Numbered from the stretch's first letter, positions 8,518-17,813 are shown. The stretch is 34,035 nucleotides of DNA from Streptomyces reniochalinae (GCF_003323735.1 NZ_QOIM01000058.1:1-34035); one strand, 5' to 3'. Made by a program: numbers and translations. Notes: generated by a model from the sequence alone, not told the origin.

Positions 8518-9274
8518 GCCTCCTCCACCGCGAGCGGACTGCCCACCGCTCAGGGGCGGCCTGAGAGGCCATCGGCCCCACCAGGGACGCGGGGCTCAGC
8601 GGCTCAGCCCAGTCCGTCCCCAGACGGCGGTGCCACAGCATGTGGTAGAGCCGCGGCAGCGCCAGCTCCCGCGGCACCCCGCACGTCTCGATGCCCCCCG
8701 CAGCGGCACCGGTTGTGCGAACGCCGCCGCCAGCGCCGCCTCCACGCCCACATCGCCGAAGCGCGGATGCCGCCGGTGCGACACCCACCGCAGATTCCTC
8801 AGCGCCACCGCCCCCGGCAGCCGCGGCGCAGCCAGCTGCCACCCGGCCACCGCGCCGACCTCCCGTGCCACCTCCAGCTGCCGTTCGAACCGGCCACCCG
8901 GCCCGGTGGGGCCGGCGGGCACAGCACCACGACCGTCGCCCCCGATGCGGTGCGCACGAAGAAGTCCGGCACCAGAGACCGCTCCCGGCCCCGCTCGCGC
9001 CACACCAACTGCGCCGACCAGGCCCGCAGATCATCGACCTGCGGATGGAAGTCCAGCAGCATCGCCGCTGATAAAAGCCCCAGGGACCGGCAGCCCACGA
9101 GCCGCCGGTTCGTCGCCGTCCACCACCAGGTGGCGATCGAGCGCTGGGAGGGATGTCGCGCCGGCTGCCACACCGCATCCCGCTCCGCCAGAGGCACCCC
9201 GCGCAGATGCTCGGCGGGCAGTGTACGCCGCGCCCCGCCCCGTCCCGGTGCAGGACCTGCAGCTCCCGTGCCAT
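8514..9274 (-). pseudogene. TnsA-like heteromeric transposase endonuclease subunit, multiply frameshifted
   Basis: The protein can be pieced together across frames: MARELQVLHRDGAGRGVH (start ATG 9272-9274), then LPAEHLRGVPLAERDAVWQP through ATNRRLVGCRSLGLLSAAML, LDFHPQVDDL and SLVPDFFVRTASGATVVVL, then RFERQLEVAREVGAVAGWQL through LRNLRWVSHRRHPRFGDVGV, then GVPRELALPRLYHMLWHRRL and TDWAEPLSP. The end PLAVEEA closes with a TGA that overlaps the TnsB-like GTG. The core matches TnsA-like endonuclease subunits (D-x-P-V followed by LVPDFFV and a K/V-poor strand), which cut the 5' ends of Tn7-like elements. At least three single-base frame changes are needed. No tnsC or tniQ gene is nearby, so the element could not move. 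Confidence 0.55.
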
Positions 9275-9438
9275 ACACGCCCCTCGCTCTCGCCAACCCC
9301 GGATGAAGAACGACGGCACACCTAGCACACCCTGCCCGCTGCGCCCACGCGGACCGGCTGAAACCGGACACGCTCACAGCCGCGGAATGATGCCAACGCC
9401 AGTGCACAGAAGGGGAGGTCACACCCCGATACGTGACA

Positions 9439-9449
9439 CGCGATTCGCG
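9439..9449. promoter_or_regulatory. Palindrome upstream of small winged-helix gene
   Basis: CGCGA-T-TCGCG, a perfect 5+5 inverted repeat ending 11 bases before the ATG of the winged-helix gene. Its placement suits autoregulation, but short GC palindromes arise often in this base composition. Confidence 0.3.
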
Positions 9450-9460
9450 ATAAATGAAAC

Positions 9461-9778
9461 ATGGAGGAGACGGAGGAACTGCGCCGCCTGTCGGCAGGGG
9501 TCTTCGGCAACCGCTACCGGGCCGAACTCATCGCTGCACTCGCCGCCGGCAGCGACGGATTCTGCCTGGGCGACCTGGCCCTCACCCGCCATGTCTCGCC
9601 GAGCGTCTACCACCCGCCGGTACGCACCCTGGTCACCCTCGGTCTCGTTGAACGCCTCGACCCCGCCCCGGGGTAGCGCCGCCGCTTCTACCGCCGGTGC
9701 GGCAGCGACCAGGCCTGGGCCTCCCTGGCCGCCACCGTGGACCGCCTCAAGGAACACCCCACGCCCCGAGCCGCCTGA
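9461..9778 (+). pseudogene. ArsR-like winged-helix protein interrupted by an in-frame TAG
   Basis: From ATG 9461 the protein reads MEETEELRRLSAGVFGNRYR with helix-turn-helix DLALTRHVSPSVYHPPVRTL and wing GLVERLDPAPG, then TAG at 9674-9676. The same frame continues RRRFYRRCGSDQAWASLAAT to DRLKEHPTPRAA and TGA 9776-9778. RRRFYRR is the natural second strand of the wing, so one base change split a 105-residue protein; the C-terminal helix is lost. It is followed after 39 bases by the 208-residue protein on the same strand, so the two were probably one transcript. Confidence 0.6.
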
Positions 9779-9817
9779 CCCCACCCCGCACCCCAGAGAA
9801 CCGCAGGAGAGACGACC

Positions 9818-10444
9818 ATGGCGACAGCAACAGCCGTCGACTCACACGCCCGCCTCGAACGCGCCCTGGCCCTCCTGGTCGGCGGCAACACCCCCAGCGC
9901 CGAACTCTCCCTCAAAAGCCACCGCAAGACCCTGGTCTTCTACCGCCGGGACGCTGCCGAATGTGCGCGCCGGCGCCACCACGACGCGGCCCCCCTCGCC
10001 ATCGGCCACCTCGCCACCCTGCTCGAACTGCCCACCGAACTCGACGTGCCCCTGGCCGCCCTGCCCAAGCCCCTGCGCGAGCGGACCCACGCCCTGCCCC
10101 GCGCCGCCGCCACCCTCACCGGCTCCCGTATCCGCCGCCACGCGGTCCGTCCGCTCGCCGTCGACCTGGCCCTCCTGCGCACCAGCGCCCACCACTGGAA
10201 GAAGGCGCTGATCCACGCCTGCGACATCGCTCCCTTCGCCCGGTGTGCCCTTCTGCTCAACGCCCCCACCCCCGCCGACGAGCGGGACGACCTGTACATG
10301 CGGGCCGCCTACTACGGCATCGGCGTCCTCGAACCCGCCTCCGACGGCCTGGTCTGGGCCGTGCCCCCCGAGTCCCACCCCGACTTCCGGCACACGCCCG
10401 TCGACTGGCAATTCACTGAGCAACTCCACGCCCGGCTCCCCTGA
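9818..10444 (+). CDS. Conserved-looking protein of unknown function, 208 residues
   Basis: I do not recognise the family. The start ATG 9818 has GGAG 9 bases upstream. The protein is arginine/alanine/leucine rich and mostly helical, with no membrane segment, signal or nucleotide motif. Notable stretches are KSHRKTLVFYRRDAAECARR near residue 35, LATLLELPTELDVPLAALPK, and a more polar end ESHPDFRHTPVDWQFTEQLH. Intact and with coding-type third-position GC. It follows the split winged-helix gene and may be its former partner. Confidence 0.6.
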   Translation: MATATAVDSHARLERALALLVGGNTPSAELSLKSHRKTLVFYRRDAAECARRRHHDAAPLAIGHLATLLELPTELDVPLAALPKPLRERTHALPRAAATLTGSRIRRHAVRPLAVDLALLRTSAHHWKKALIHACDIAPFARCALLLNAPTPADERDDLYMRAAYYGIGVLEPASDGLVWAVPPESHPDFRHTPVDWQFTEQLHARLP

Positions 10445-11081
10445 CCCGCCCAGGTGCCCGCTCCGGCACCGGCATACGTGCCCACACCGGCAGCTCCGGG
10501 CCGACCGCGAAGCCCTGCTCGTGCCTGACCCGCTGGGACCACTGCGGGTAACGCTCCAGCGCCGACCGGCAGATGCCCTGCCACCATCGCCCTCGCTCCG
10601 CGGCATCCAGCGCGTGCGACTGCCGCGCCCACCCCGTCAGCACGCACGCGTTGTGCCCGGCCGCTGGCATGCACCTGCTGCGCCATGTCGAGAAAACGGT
10701 CCAGCGCCTCGCCCCGGCAGCACTCGCATGCGCACTCAGGGGCCTGACCGTTGAAACGGGTCGCCAGCGTGAGCCCAGATAGAAGTTCATCAGCGGCGCG
10801 CACAACACCGACGGGCTGCCCGGCCCGCCGCCCGGCCTGCTCTGCGTCTCCGGGGGCAGCACCTGCCGCATGCTGGAATCCACCCCGAACGCGCTGAAAC
10901 CCGCCCCCAGGCCCAGGGCGCCGAACGCCCCCAGGCCCGTGCGCAGCACCCCCGCCCCCGGAACCTGCTGCAGCAGCCGAGCCAGCCCCGCCGCCGCTGC
11001 TTGCGGCTCCGGGCTGCCCCCCACCAGGACCGCCACCGGCCCGGGAACGTTCCGCACCAGCACGTCCCCGAGAACGACCAC
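10413..11081 (-). pseudogene. Frame-broken protein with a CACECC cysteine cluster
   Basis: Three frames on the minus strand join into one plausible protein: DVLVRNVPGPVAVLVGGSPE through SVLCAPLMNFYLG, then LTLATRFNGQAPECACECCR through GEALDRFLDMAQQVHA, then GHNACVLTGWARQSHALDAA through RWWQGICRSALERYPQWSQR and GFAVGPELPVWARM. The CxCxxC cluster (PECACECCRG) suggests metal binding. Two single-base frame changes are needed, near 10795 and 10675. The family is not known to me. The stop overlaps the end of the unknown 208-residue gene tail-to-tail by 32 bases. Confidence 0.35.
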
Positions 11082-11099
11082 GGCGACCACGGCGACCCC

Positions 11100-11433
11100 G
11101 ACGACATCGACATGGCCCGCGTCATGGCCGACGCCCGCAGCACCGCCGACGAGACCCCCGACGACGAGGGCAGCGACGACGGGGCGGCCGGCACGTACAC
11201 CGTGAAGAAGGGCGACACGCTCTCGTCCATCGCCCGCGCGCACGACATCACCTGGCGGTACCTGGCCGGCGCCAACGGACTCCGGGCCCGACCTCACGCG
11301 GCTCACGCCTGGCGAGCGTGATCATCTCTCGCTCGCCGGGCTGGATGAGAAGCAACGTGCGGAGCTCAACACATTGGTCGAAAGCCGGCGCGCTCTCCAA
11401 GATCGTCGCTACACAGTCACGTCGAGGTCATGA
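11100..11433 (+). pseudogene. LysM-domain protein fragment
   Basis: The frame through 11190-11283 reads GTYTVKKGDTLSSIARAHDI then TWRYLAGANGL, a clear LysM peptidoglycan-binding repeat (YTVKKGDTLSSIA and the asparagine-glycine at its end). An acidic linker ADETPDDEGSDDG precedes it. After GANGL the frame changes and continues PDLTRLTPGERDHLSLAGLD then EKQRAELNTLVESRR to TGA 11431-11433. No start with a ribosome site is visible, so the 5' part is missing. LysM would place the original product at the cell wall. Confidence 0.5.
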
Positions 11434-11509
11434 GCTCCGACATCTTCCCGACGTAGTGCAGGTGGACAGCCGTCCCTGGCTCCGGACACGAGCACGGTCG
11501 GATAGGGGG

Positions 11510-11803
11510 CTACGCGTTGGCCGCACCATTAACCGGGTCGATCGATGTCCACCAGTCCATCACCCGGCTGGCCATTGCTTCTGGCCGCAAGCCCAGAGGG
11601 TCGAGACTGAAATGATCTTCCAGCTCGTGCCGCAGGAATTCACCGATCTCGTTCCGGCTGGCGCCGGAACGGAGCTGCTGGAGGAGAGGGGTGAGCATGC
11701 AGTCGTACTCGTCCTTCACATCGTCAGCGACACCCACCGGATCCCACTCGTTGAGTAGATGCCGCAGGTCGTCCTCGGTAGAGGTGTTCCAGGGACTCAT
11801 CAT
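11510..11803 (-). CDS. Small acidic protein, immunity-protein-like
   Basis: 97 residues, MMSPWNTSTEDDLRHLLNEW then DPVGVADDVKDEYDCMLTPL and EFLRHELEDHFSLDP. Acidic, helical, with no leader. LLNEWDPIGV plus DEYD is a pattern of small bacterial proteins (DUF1871/YugE-like) that often act as immunity proteins beside polymorphic toxins. That role is inferred and the partner is unclear; the effector genes at 13781-16001 are the nearest candidates. Two ATGs in tandem (11801-11803, 11798-11800) are possible starts; the ribosome site (GGGGTGA) is weak. Confidence 0.6.
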   Translation of the reverse strand: MMSPWNTSTEDDLRHLLNEWDPVGVADDVKDEYDCMLTPLLQQLRSGASRNEIGEFLRHELEDHFSLDPLGLRPEAMASRVMDWWTSIDPVNGAANA

Positions 11804-11829
11804 CCCAGACTGTCACCCCGGCACGACCG

Positions 11830-12249
11830 TCAACACCCACCTGCTGATCCAACGAAACTGCCTAGGTGACCACGTAGCCGTGCGCCGATGCCACCGTCGC
11901 GGTGGACCTTACCCAGCCACCGCAGCCGACCGTCAGCGTCGGCCGACAGATACAGCCCAGTGAGCACTTCGTCCAGCACCGTGAGACTCTTTTCCCACTG
12001 GCGCGGCCCCAGGCCGTAGGGGAGGGGCCAGTTACCCCGCGCCAATGGGACGAGCGCCGTCCACGCATCACGCGGCACCCGCACGTCGACCACCGGTCTG
12101 CTGGCGCAGCGCGGTATCGACACCGTTCTCGTCATGGGCACATACACGAACGTCTGCTGCGAGTCATCAGCCCGCGACGCGGCCACCCTGGGCCTGCGCG
12201 TGCTGTTGACCACCGCCGTGAACGCGGCCCAGTGCGATGAGAACCACAA
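11830..12249 (-). CDS. Hypothetical protein with GIY-YIG-like motifs
   Basis: Up to 139 residues. The C-terminal half looks conserved: LDEVLTGLYLSADADGRLRW then LGKVHRDGGIGARLRGHL. GLY, W-LGK and RL-x2-H fall in the order and spacing of the GIY-YIG nuclease motifs (GIY, YVGK, R-x3-H), so a GIY-YIG-like domain is possible; the downstream catalytic glutamate region is absent or short. The start is uncertain: ATG 12247-12249 and ATG 12133-12135 both lack a clear ribosome site. It may be a truncated or degraded gene. Confidence 0.4.
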   Translation of the reverse strand: MWFSSHWAAFTAVVNSTRRPRVAASRADDSQQTFVYVPMTRTVSIPRCASRPVVDVRVPRDAWTALVPLARGNWPLPYGLGPRQWEKSLTVLDEVLTGLYLSADADGRLRWLGKVHRDGGIGARLRGHLGSFVGSAGGC

Positions 12250-12639
12250 CGCCGCGCTGCACCCGATCTATCCGTCATGCGGCGACATGCGACCACGCAA
12301 GCAGCGCTGGACTTGATCGGGTGTGCCCGGGCTGAAGACCTGCGGCCTTTGGGCGGGCAAGTATCTGGGCGTCGTCAACGCCCTCAGCATGCCTGCTCCG
12401 CCGTTCCCGCAGAGCGAGGACGACGGTAGCCGAAGACCCGTCTACCGAAGGTTTGCCGACGTCCCAGCATGAGGCAATCCAGGCGATGCCAGCGTCGACT
12501 CACCTCTTGGCTGGCGCAGTTGCTCGACTACCCAGGTGTACTGCGTGGTCCGAATCTCCGAGCCAGGGGGCCTGCGTCCCGTTCGGCGGGGGTCCATCCG
12601 CATAGCGGGACTGAAGCGGCTGCCGTGCGGGCGGTCGGC
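12250..12639. other. Stretch without recognised gene
   Basis: About 390 bases. One short plus-strand frame (KTCGLWAGKYLGVVNALSMP, stop at 12470-12472) looks coding-like but has no start, domain or neighbour that would support it. It also holds any terminator of the minus-strand secretion locus; I saw no strong hairpin. Confidence 0.4.
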
Positions 12640-13743
12640 TCAGTGAGGGAGTTGGAGGTCGGTGCAACCGCGTGCGTCTGCGGTGGTCTTGGCGTAGGCG
12701 GCTAGTGCATTACGCACGAAAGCGGGTGAGGGGTTTGCGACCGTGGGTTTGTTGGTGCGGTCGTTGAGTACAGACCAGGCGGTGAAGAGGGCTCGTTGAG
12801 GACTGCCGGGGCAGTCGGCGGTGGCCCATGCGTAGGAGTGCTCTTCCTTGTCGAAGCCGAACTCGCCGTGGATAGGGGAGGAGCCGGCGGCTTGCTGGTA
12901 GCTCTTCGCGTACGGCCCGAAGGTGGCCGACAGCCGATACCCGGGCTTTCCTTCGGAGGTGGAGAGGAAGCAGTCGAGGAGAGGGGCGTCGTTGTCGGCA
13001 GGAGTTTCCTGGGCGCGGGTGATCCCCCTGTGCTGTTCCTTGCGGGAGAGGTCTCGAACGGCTGAGCAGCTTCCGCGGGCTTCGGTGAGGGGGACGGACT
13101 TGTCGAGGGGGGCCTGGGCTACCTTCTCGGGGCGGTGTTGCTGCGGGGTGGGGCAGCCGTACTTGTCGGCGGCCTTGGCCGCGGTCCCGGTGGTGAAACG
13201 GGCGAGGCTGGTGCGGACGTGGCTGTCGTTGTGCTGCGCGTCGCGGCCAAGGTCGGCGGTGACCAGCAGCGACGACTTCCCTTCCGCCTTCTTGCCGTCC
13301 GGGCAGGCGAGAGCCACGGTGGCGTGGAAGTCGCCTCCGACGGCGGAGACGGTTCCGGGCCAGCCCTTGCCGATGGGGGCCGCCGTGCCTGTTTCCTGCC
13401 AGGTGTCGGCGTGGCCTTGGGGGAGGGCTTCCTTGTGGGCGTCTTCGGACCAGCGCACGTCGACGCGCAGTGCGGGCTGCGTCTGATCGGAGCCTCGCAC
13501 GAGGCAGTGCGTCAAGCCGTCTCTTGTCTCGGAGTCCTGCTGGACATCCTCGGCGAATACGCGTTCGCCACCGAGAGTGTCGCGGATGTCGTCGTCGCCG
13601 ACGAGGACGCCGTCGCAGGCGTCCCTCATCGACAGACGGTCCCGCCAGTCGGTGAAGGTGCCGGTCGCCCAGCCGCCGCCCACCGCGAGGATGACGACTG
13701 CGAGGGTTATGGCGAGCAGCAGGTTCCTGCGTCGGTGGTTCAA
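12640..13743 (-). CDS. Membrane-anchored extracytoplasmic protein of the first type VII-like locus
   Basis: 367 residues beginning at a TTG (13741-13743): MNHRRRNLLLAITLAVVILA. Positive residues then one hydrophobic helix of about 20 residues give an N-in anchor or uncleaved signal, leaving the rest outside the cell. The outer part has about eight cysteines spread over its length (for example RDACDGVL, THCLVRG, KYGCPTP, LDCFLS, TADCPGS, ARGCTDL), which suggests disulfides. Repeated R-S-LARF and NALAAYAK segments hint at two similar halves. It follows the effector-like gene by 37 bases on the same strand, so it is probably cotranscribed and may be an accessory or immunity partner. I do not recognise the family. 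Confidence 0.7.
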   Translation of the reverse strand: MNHRRRNLLLAITLAVVILAVGGGWATGTFTDWRDRLSMRDACDGVLVGDDDIRDTLGGERVFAEDVQQDSETRDGLTHCLVRGSDQTQPALRVDVRWSEDAHKEALPQGHADTWQETGTAAPIGKGWPGTVSAVGGDFHATVALACPDGKKAEGKSSLLVTADLGRDAQHNDSHVRTSLARFTTGTAAKAADKYGCPTPQQHRPEKVAQAPLDKSVPLTEARGSCSAVRDLSRKEQHRGITRAQETPADNDAPLLDCFLSTSEGKPGYRLSATFGPYAKSYQQAAGSSPIHGEFGFDKEEHSYAWATADCPGSPQRALFTAWSVLNDRTNKPTVANPSPAFVRNALAAYAKTTADARGCTDLQLPH

Positions 13744-13780
13744 CTCTCAGGTCTTTCTTCGAGGGGAAAGAGGGGAGGGG

Positions 13781-16001
13781 TCAGTAGTCGGGGCGGAGCC
13801 GCCGCAGAGCGCCGTCGCGGCCTTCCTCGTGTTTGGTCTGGCCTGTTCCGATGAGGTCCTTGGTGAAGGTGCTGTCCTGGTCATGGCCGTTGCTCTGGGC
13901 CCACATCGCGACCATGTTGTCGACTTCTCTCTGGCCGGCGGTGAACTGCTCCGCGTTCTCCTTTGTCGCCTCCAGGGTGGCCTCGGCCAGGCGGTCTTTG
14001 GTCACTTCGTAGGAGAAGACCCCGACCAGGCGGTTCGCGGCGTCCGCGGCAGGGGTGTAGGCGCCGGTGAACTGGAGGGCGTAGCCGGGGACGGTGGTGG
14101 CCGCGGTGTTGAAGTCGTTGGCCCACGTCTGCTTCTTGAAGCGCTCATCGAAGATGATGTCCGCGCGGACGCCGTCGTAGGCGCCCAGCGCTGCCGCGGT
14201 GTCCTTGATGGCTACCCGGGTCGCGGCCCCGGCGTTGTCCGGTAGTGCGGAGAGCTGGTCTTGTCCGTACTGCTGCTGGGCCTGGTAGAGCAGCCCGAGA
14301 GCCTTGGGGTCGTCGCCGATGCCGCGCAGTACCGGCACGAGGTCGTCCTTGAAGACGGACATCCTGGTGAGCCCTTCGTCGTCTTGCCAGGCTCCTTCCT
14401 GGGTGTTGTAGAGGTTGTTGTTCTTCCCCAGGATCTCGTGCAGGTCCGGCACGTAGTCGCGCAGGGCGCGGGCCATCGGCTCGCGCAGGTTCTCGGGCAT
14501 CTGCTCCGCTTGCTGCGCACCATTGAGCTCGTCGATCGTGTGGTACATCACACGCGCCTGAGCGGGGTTGTGGGTGCCCAGCTCGTAGTGCGCGCCCGGC
14601 TCCTGGCCTGTCGAGGCGGCCTCGATGACAAGGCCGAGACCGGTGCGGGAGTCCTTGTCCTCCGTGCCGACCACCACGGAAGCCTTTCCGTGAAACTCGT
14701 TCTTGTCGACCAGCTCCCAGTCCCGATCCTTGACCAGGTAGTGCAGCATGTCGTTCTTCTTGTCGGCACCCGGGTCGAGGAACTCCGTTGCGGTATCGGG
14801 CTGTTGGCTCATGATCCCCAGGACGCTGTCCATCGGGTCGTTGGCGAACCAGCCCCGGTTCTTTCCGGAGAAACCACCGTGCAGGTCCCACACGTCCTCA
14901 TCGCCGCCCTTGCCGGGGTCCTCGGCCTCCCGCAGGTCGTTTCCCAAGGTCTTTGAGCATCTCGCAGGAGTAGCTGTCGGGGTTTCCCTGCTCCATCAAA
15001 GTGAGCAGGGTCTGGTAGCCACGGGGTTTGTTGGGCTCCTCGCCGACGACGCGCTGCAAGGCATCATCGAACCTTTTCAGACCCGTCTTTCGCATATCGG
15101 CGTGCCACTTCTTGTAGAACTCCGACTTGGTGTCCTTCGTGGCCGTACCGAGCGTGTTGGCGAGTCCCTTTTCGAACGCGACGTAGTGCTCCTTGTCGCC
15201 GGTGTCCGTCTCCCGGGCCGCCATGTGGACACTGTTGATCAGTTCGACCGTGCCGTCGGTCCCCAGACGGTCGAGGAGCATGCGGCTGTAGGTGACGTCG
15301 TGTGAGTTGTCCCGCACGAGCCGCCGGAGCTCGGCAGCCTGCTCGGGCTCCAGCTTGCCGTTCTTCTCCAGTTGGCGGCTGAGATACTCGGTTCGCACGG
15401 CCTCGACCTTCTCAGGGTTGCCTTCGGCATTGCTGTTGAACCCCTGGGCGTCCCCCCGGCCGTCGAGGTCCTTGACGTTGGTCTCGAGTGCCAGTTTGAT
15501 CCCGGCGTCCGCGTCCTCGACCTTCTGGACGAGTTTCTTGATATCAGCGGTGTACCCGTCCTCCTTATGCTGGATGGCAGTCTGGGCACCCGGATCGTTT
15601 TTGAGAGCTCTGGCTTCCTCGCCTGACAGGGCGTCGGTGTCATAGGTGACTTCACCGGTGTGCCCGTTGACCTTGTACCCGGCCTTCTTGACCTCTGCGA
15701 CGAGGTCGTCAATGGCGTCCCTGAATCCTTTGAACTCCCGATGGGCCTTCTCCAGGTTCTTCGCGATAGCGTGCGCTTCCTTCTTCGCGGCCTCGAACTC
15801 GTGCCTGATCACACCGGACGCGGTCATGGCCGCGAGGAAACCCTCGCCCTGCCAGTCCCCATCACCGACCCGCTTTTTGACCTCGGTGTTGTAGTCCGTG
15901 CGAAGCGTCCCGAACCTGTCTCCCATCTTCCGCCACTCTTCGGCGGCGTCGGTCAGCGCGGACAACCTCGTGGTCATCACATCGTGGTAGGTGAGCGGCA
16001 T
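13781..16001 (-). pseudogene. Large WXG-type secreted effector-like protein (DUF6571-like), one frame break
   Basis: N-terminal part from ATG 15999-16001: MPLTYHDVMTTRLSALTDAA then EEWRKMGDRFGTLRTDYNTE and VGDGDWQGEGFLAAMTAS, a helical hairpin with a central W-x-G (DWQG), as in type VII secretion substrates. The frame runs to SYSCEMLKDLGK near 14945 and the natural continuation GNDLREAEDPGKGGDEDVWD lies in the next frame, ending at TGA 13781-13783. Joined, the product is about 740 residues, like the DUF6571-type proteins of Streptomyces. The break is at GGGAAAC (about 14941-14947 on the complementary strand) and needs one base skipped. The locus order is WXG100-like protein, this gene, membrane-anchored protein. 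No enzyme domain is obvious in the C-terminal half. Ribosome site GGGGGACC before the start. Confidence 0.65.
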
Positions 16002-16063
16002 ACAGGTCCCCCCGGACGGTACTACTGGTCAAAAAAGGGTGAATCTCGCAGCGTCTCGCGCGG

Positions 16064-16641
16064 TCACGAGCCGGGCGGCAGCCCCGTGGGGCCCATGTCG
16101 ATACCGTCCAGCGCGGAAGACGAGCGGTAGATCATCGGCCTCTCCGGGTCGGGAATCGGCCCGTCGGGCTGCTTCACCTCGTCCGGGACAGCCGAGCGGA
16201 CCAAGCGCTCCATATCAAGGCCCCACCCTGATACGTCCTCTTGGCCCCGCGAAGCGCCGACCGGTAGTGCCCCAGCCGCTCAAGCAGCCCCTTGACCTGC
16301 TGCTCCCAGGCGCGCTGCACCGTGATCATGCCGGTCTTGGTCTCCCAGTCCCGGAACTCCCCGCCCCCCGAGACCCCGCCGGCCATCGGAGGATGCCAGG
16401 GCGCTCCCCACACGGCGGAGGAGCCGGTGATGGTGCCGGTGCTTCCTTCCGCCATGTTGCCCGCGGTCTTGACCGCGCTCATCAGCGTGTCCTCGATGTA
16501 CTGGGCCGCCGACTCCTTGGCCGCGGGAGACGCGGCGAGCACTCCCTTGCCCTTCCCGCCACCTGCACCCGCCAGGTGCATCTCCGGGGAGCTGCTTCCC
16601 GCCGCGGCTTTGTGCTGGGCCCATTCGGCCTCGAAGGACAT
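16064..16641 (-). pseudogene. WXG100/Esx-like small protein, first locus, C-terminal frame break
   Basis: Starts ATG 16639-16641, MSFEAEWAQHKAAAGSSSPE. A helix-rich protein with KESAAQYIEDTLMSAVKTAG and WEQQVKGLLERLGHYRSALR; shares layout and several residues with the protein at 23276-23794 (SFKAEWGALVSQA and the RNLEQRL-x6-LRG-x-R end). After GAKRTYQG the frame reads on to a stop at 16174, whereas the next frame gives DMERLVRSAVPDEVKQPDGP then DPERPMIYRSSSALDGIDMG and TGA 16064-16066. The second reading resembles an intact tail, so one base is probably missing in the G-run near 16225. The effector gene follows after 62 bases. Probable partner or chaperone-like substrate for type VII export. 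Confidence 0.6.
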
Positions 16642-16832
16642 TGCATACCTGCCTTACTGCCTACTGCCTGCCGTGCACCCCCGCGGAAGTGACGTACCCA
16701 CTGGAGAAGGCCAGCGTGACCCGTCGGTAACCCTCTGTCAACCGCGCCCCCTGACACCCCTACCGGCGCACACGTCTCCGGTTGTGGACAGCCGATGACA
16801 ATACACAGCAGAATTGCAGGGGCTTCTCCACG

Positions 16833-17050
16833 TCAGCTGAATACGGGAGTCAGTAGGACGATGAGAGATAGTAAGGCGAGACCGCCGGTGGCTAGGCCGA
16901 TGGCGCGCTGAAGACGGATGAGCCGCTGGCGCAGGCCCATGGTGCCGAAAGTGAGGGCGAGGCTGCCGCTTAACAGCGGGGCGCCGATGCCGACGTAGTT
17001 GCCGCAGGAGGGCGTGATCAGGGCGACGATACCGAAAGCGAGGGGGAGTT
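16833..17050 (-). pseudogene. Membrane protein C-terminal fragment (two hydrophobic segments)
   Basis: The minus frame ending TGA 16833-16835 reads LAFGIVALITPSCGNYVGIG then APLLSGSLALTFGTMGLRQR and RAIGLATGGLALLSLIVLLT. Two membrane helices joined by a basic loop resemble the small DUF4190-like membrane proteins of actinomycetes. No start codon is visible; the frame runs into the beta-helix gene upstream. Confidence is limited by the lack of a start. Confidence 0.35.
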
Positions 17051-17813
17051 GATGAGACTGCTCCCCGGGGCGCGTGCGGCCGGGAGCAGCGCAGAGACTG
17101 TGGCGCCGAGGTGGCCGCGCGGGTAGAGGACGGTGCCGGGGCCGATCAGCGTGCCCGGTGCCAGGACCGTACGGGCCGGCAGCGCCACCCCGTCCCCGAT
17201 CACGGCGCCGAACTTCGTCTGTACGGTGATGATGCGGCGGCCGTCGAGCATGACCGTGATCGAGTCGACCGCCGGTTCCTTCACCGGCCCGCCGTCGCGG
17301 CGCAGGCCGGTGGTCGCGCAGAACGCGTCCACGTTGACACCGCGGCCGAGCAGCGAGTCGCCGACGAAGCTGGCGTGTTTCATCAGGCAGCCGCCCGCGA
17401 GCACACTGCGCGTGATCTCCGCTCCGAACCCACCGAGCAGCCGGGGCCGATGGCCGTGTGGTGGTCCCGTATCAGCGCCCCGGCGGAGATCACCGCACCG
17501 GAGCAGACGAGCACGGGCCCGACGACGCGCGCGCCGGCCTCGATCCGGGCGCCTTTTTGCACGATGACCCGGCCACGCGCGTCGGCCCCGGCCTCGATGA
17601 CACCCCCGCCGCCGGATCACAGTCCGACGTGCTCGGGAGCGTCGAACACCAGAGCAGCCGCAGTTTTGATGTCGAAGACGCAGGCGCCGCCGCGGAGCAG
17701 ACTCTCGACCGGGCCGTCGAGCCCGCCCGCGTGCACGTAGTACGCCGGGGCGAGGCGGTCATCGACGGGCACAGCAGCGGCCGGGGCACCTTGGCGAGGA
17801 TGGAGTGGGACAC
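17018..17813 (-). pseudogene. Left-handed beta-helix transferase (GlmU-like), multiply frameshifted
   Basis: Start GTG 17811-17813 with GGGAGG 7 bases upstream. Pieces in order: SHSILAKVPRPLLCP; VDDRLAPAYYVHAGGLDGPV then VESLLRGGACVFDIKTAAAL; VIEAGADARGRVIVQKGARI then EAGARVVGPVLVCSGAVISA and GALIRDH; FGAEITRSVLAGGCLMKHAS then FVGDSLLGRGVNVDAFCATT and AVIGDGVALPARTVLAPGTL. The hexapeptide pattern ([IVL]-G-x4 repeats) marks the beta-helix of acyl/nucleotidyl-transferases such as the GlmU C-terminal half or sugar-nucleotide enzymes; the exact substrate cannot be told. At least three single-base frame changes break it. Confidence 0.6.

Noticed and set aside
14938..14950. GGGAAAC as a programmed -1 slippery site in the effector gene
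   Set aside because: The zero-frame codons are GGG AAA C, not X XXY YYZ, and the downstream frame is +1, so classical -1 slippage does not fit; indel is simpler.
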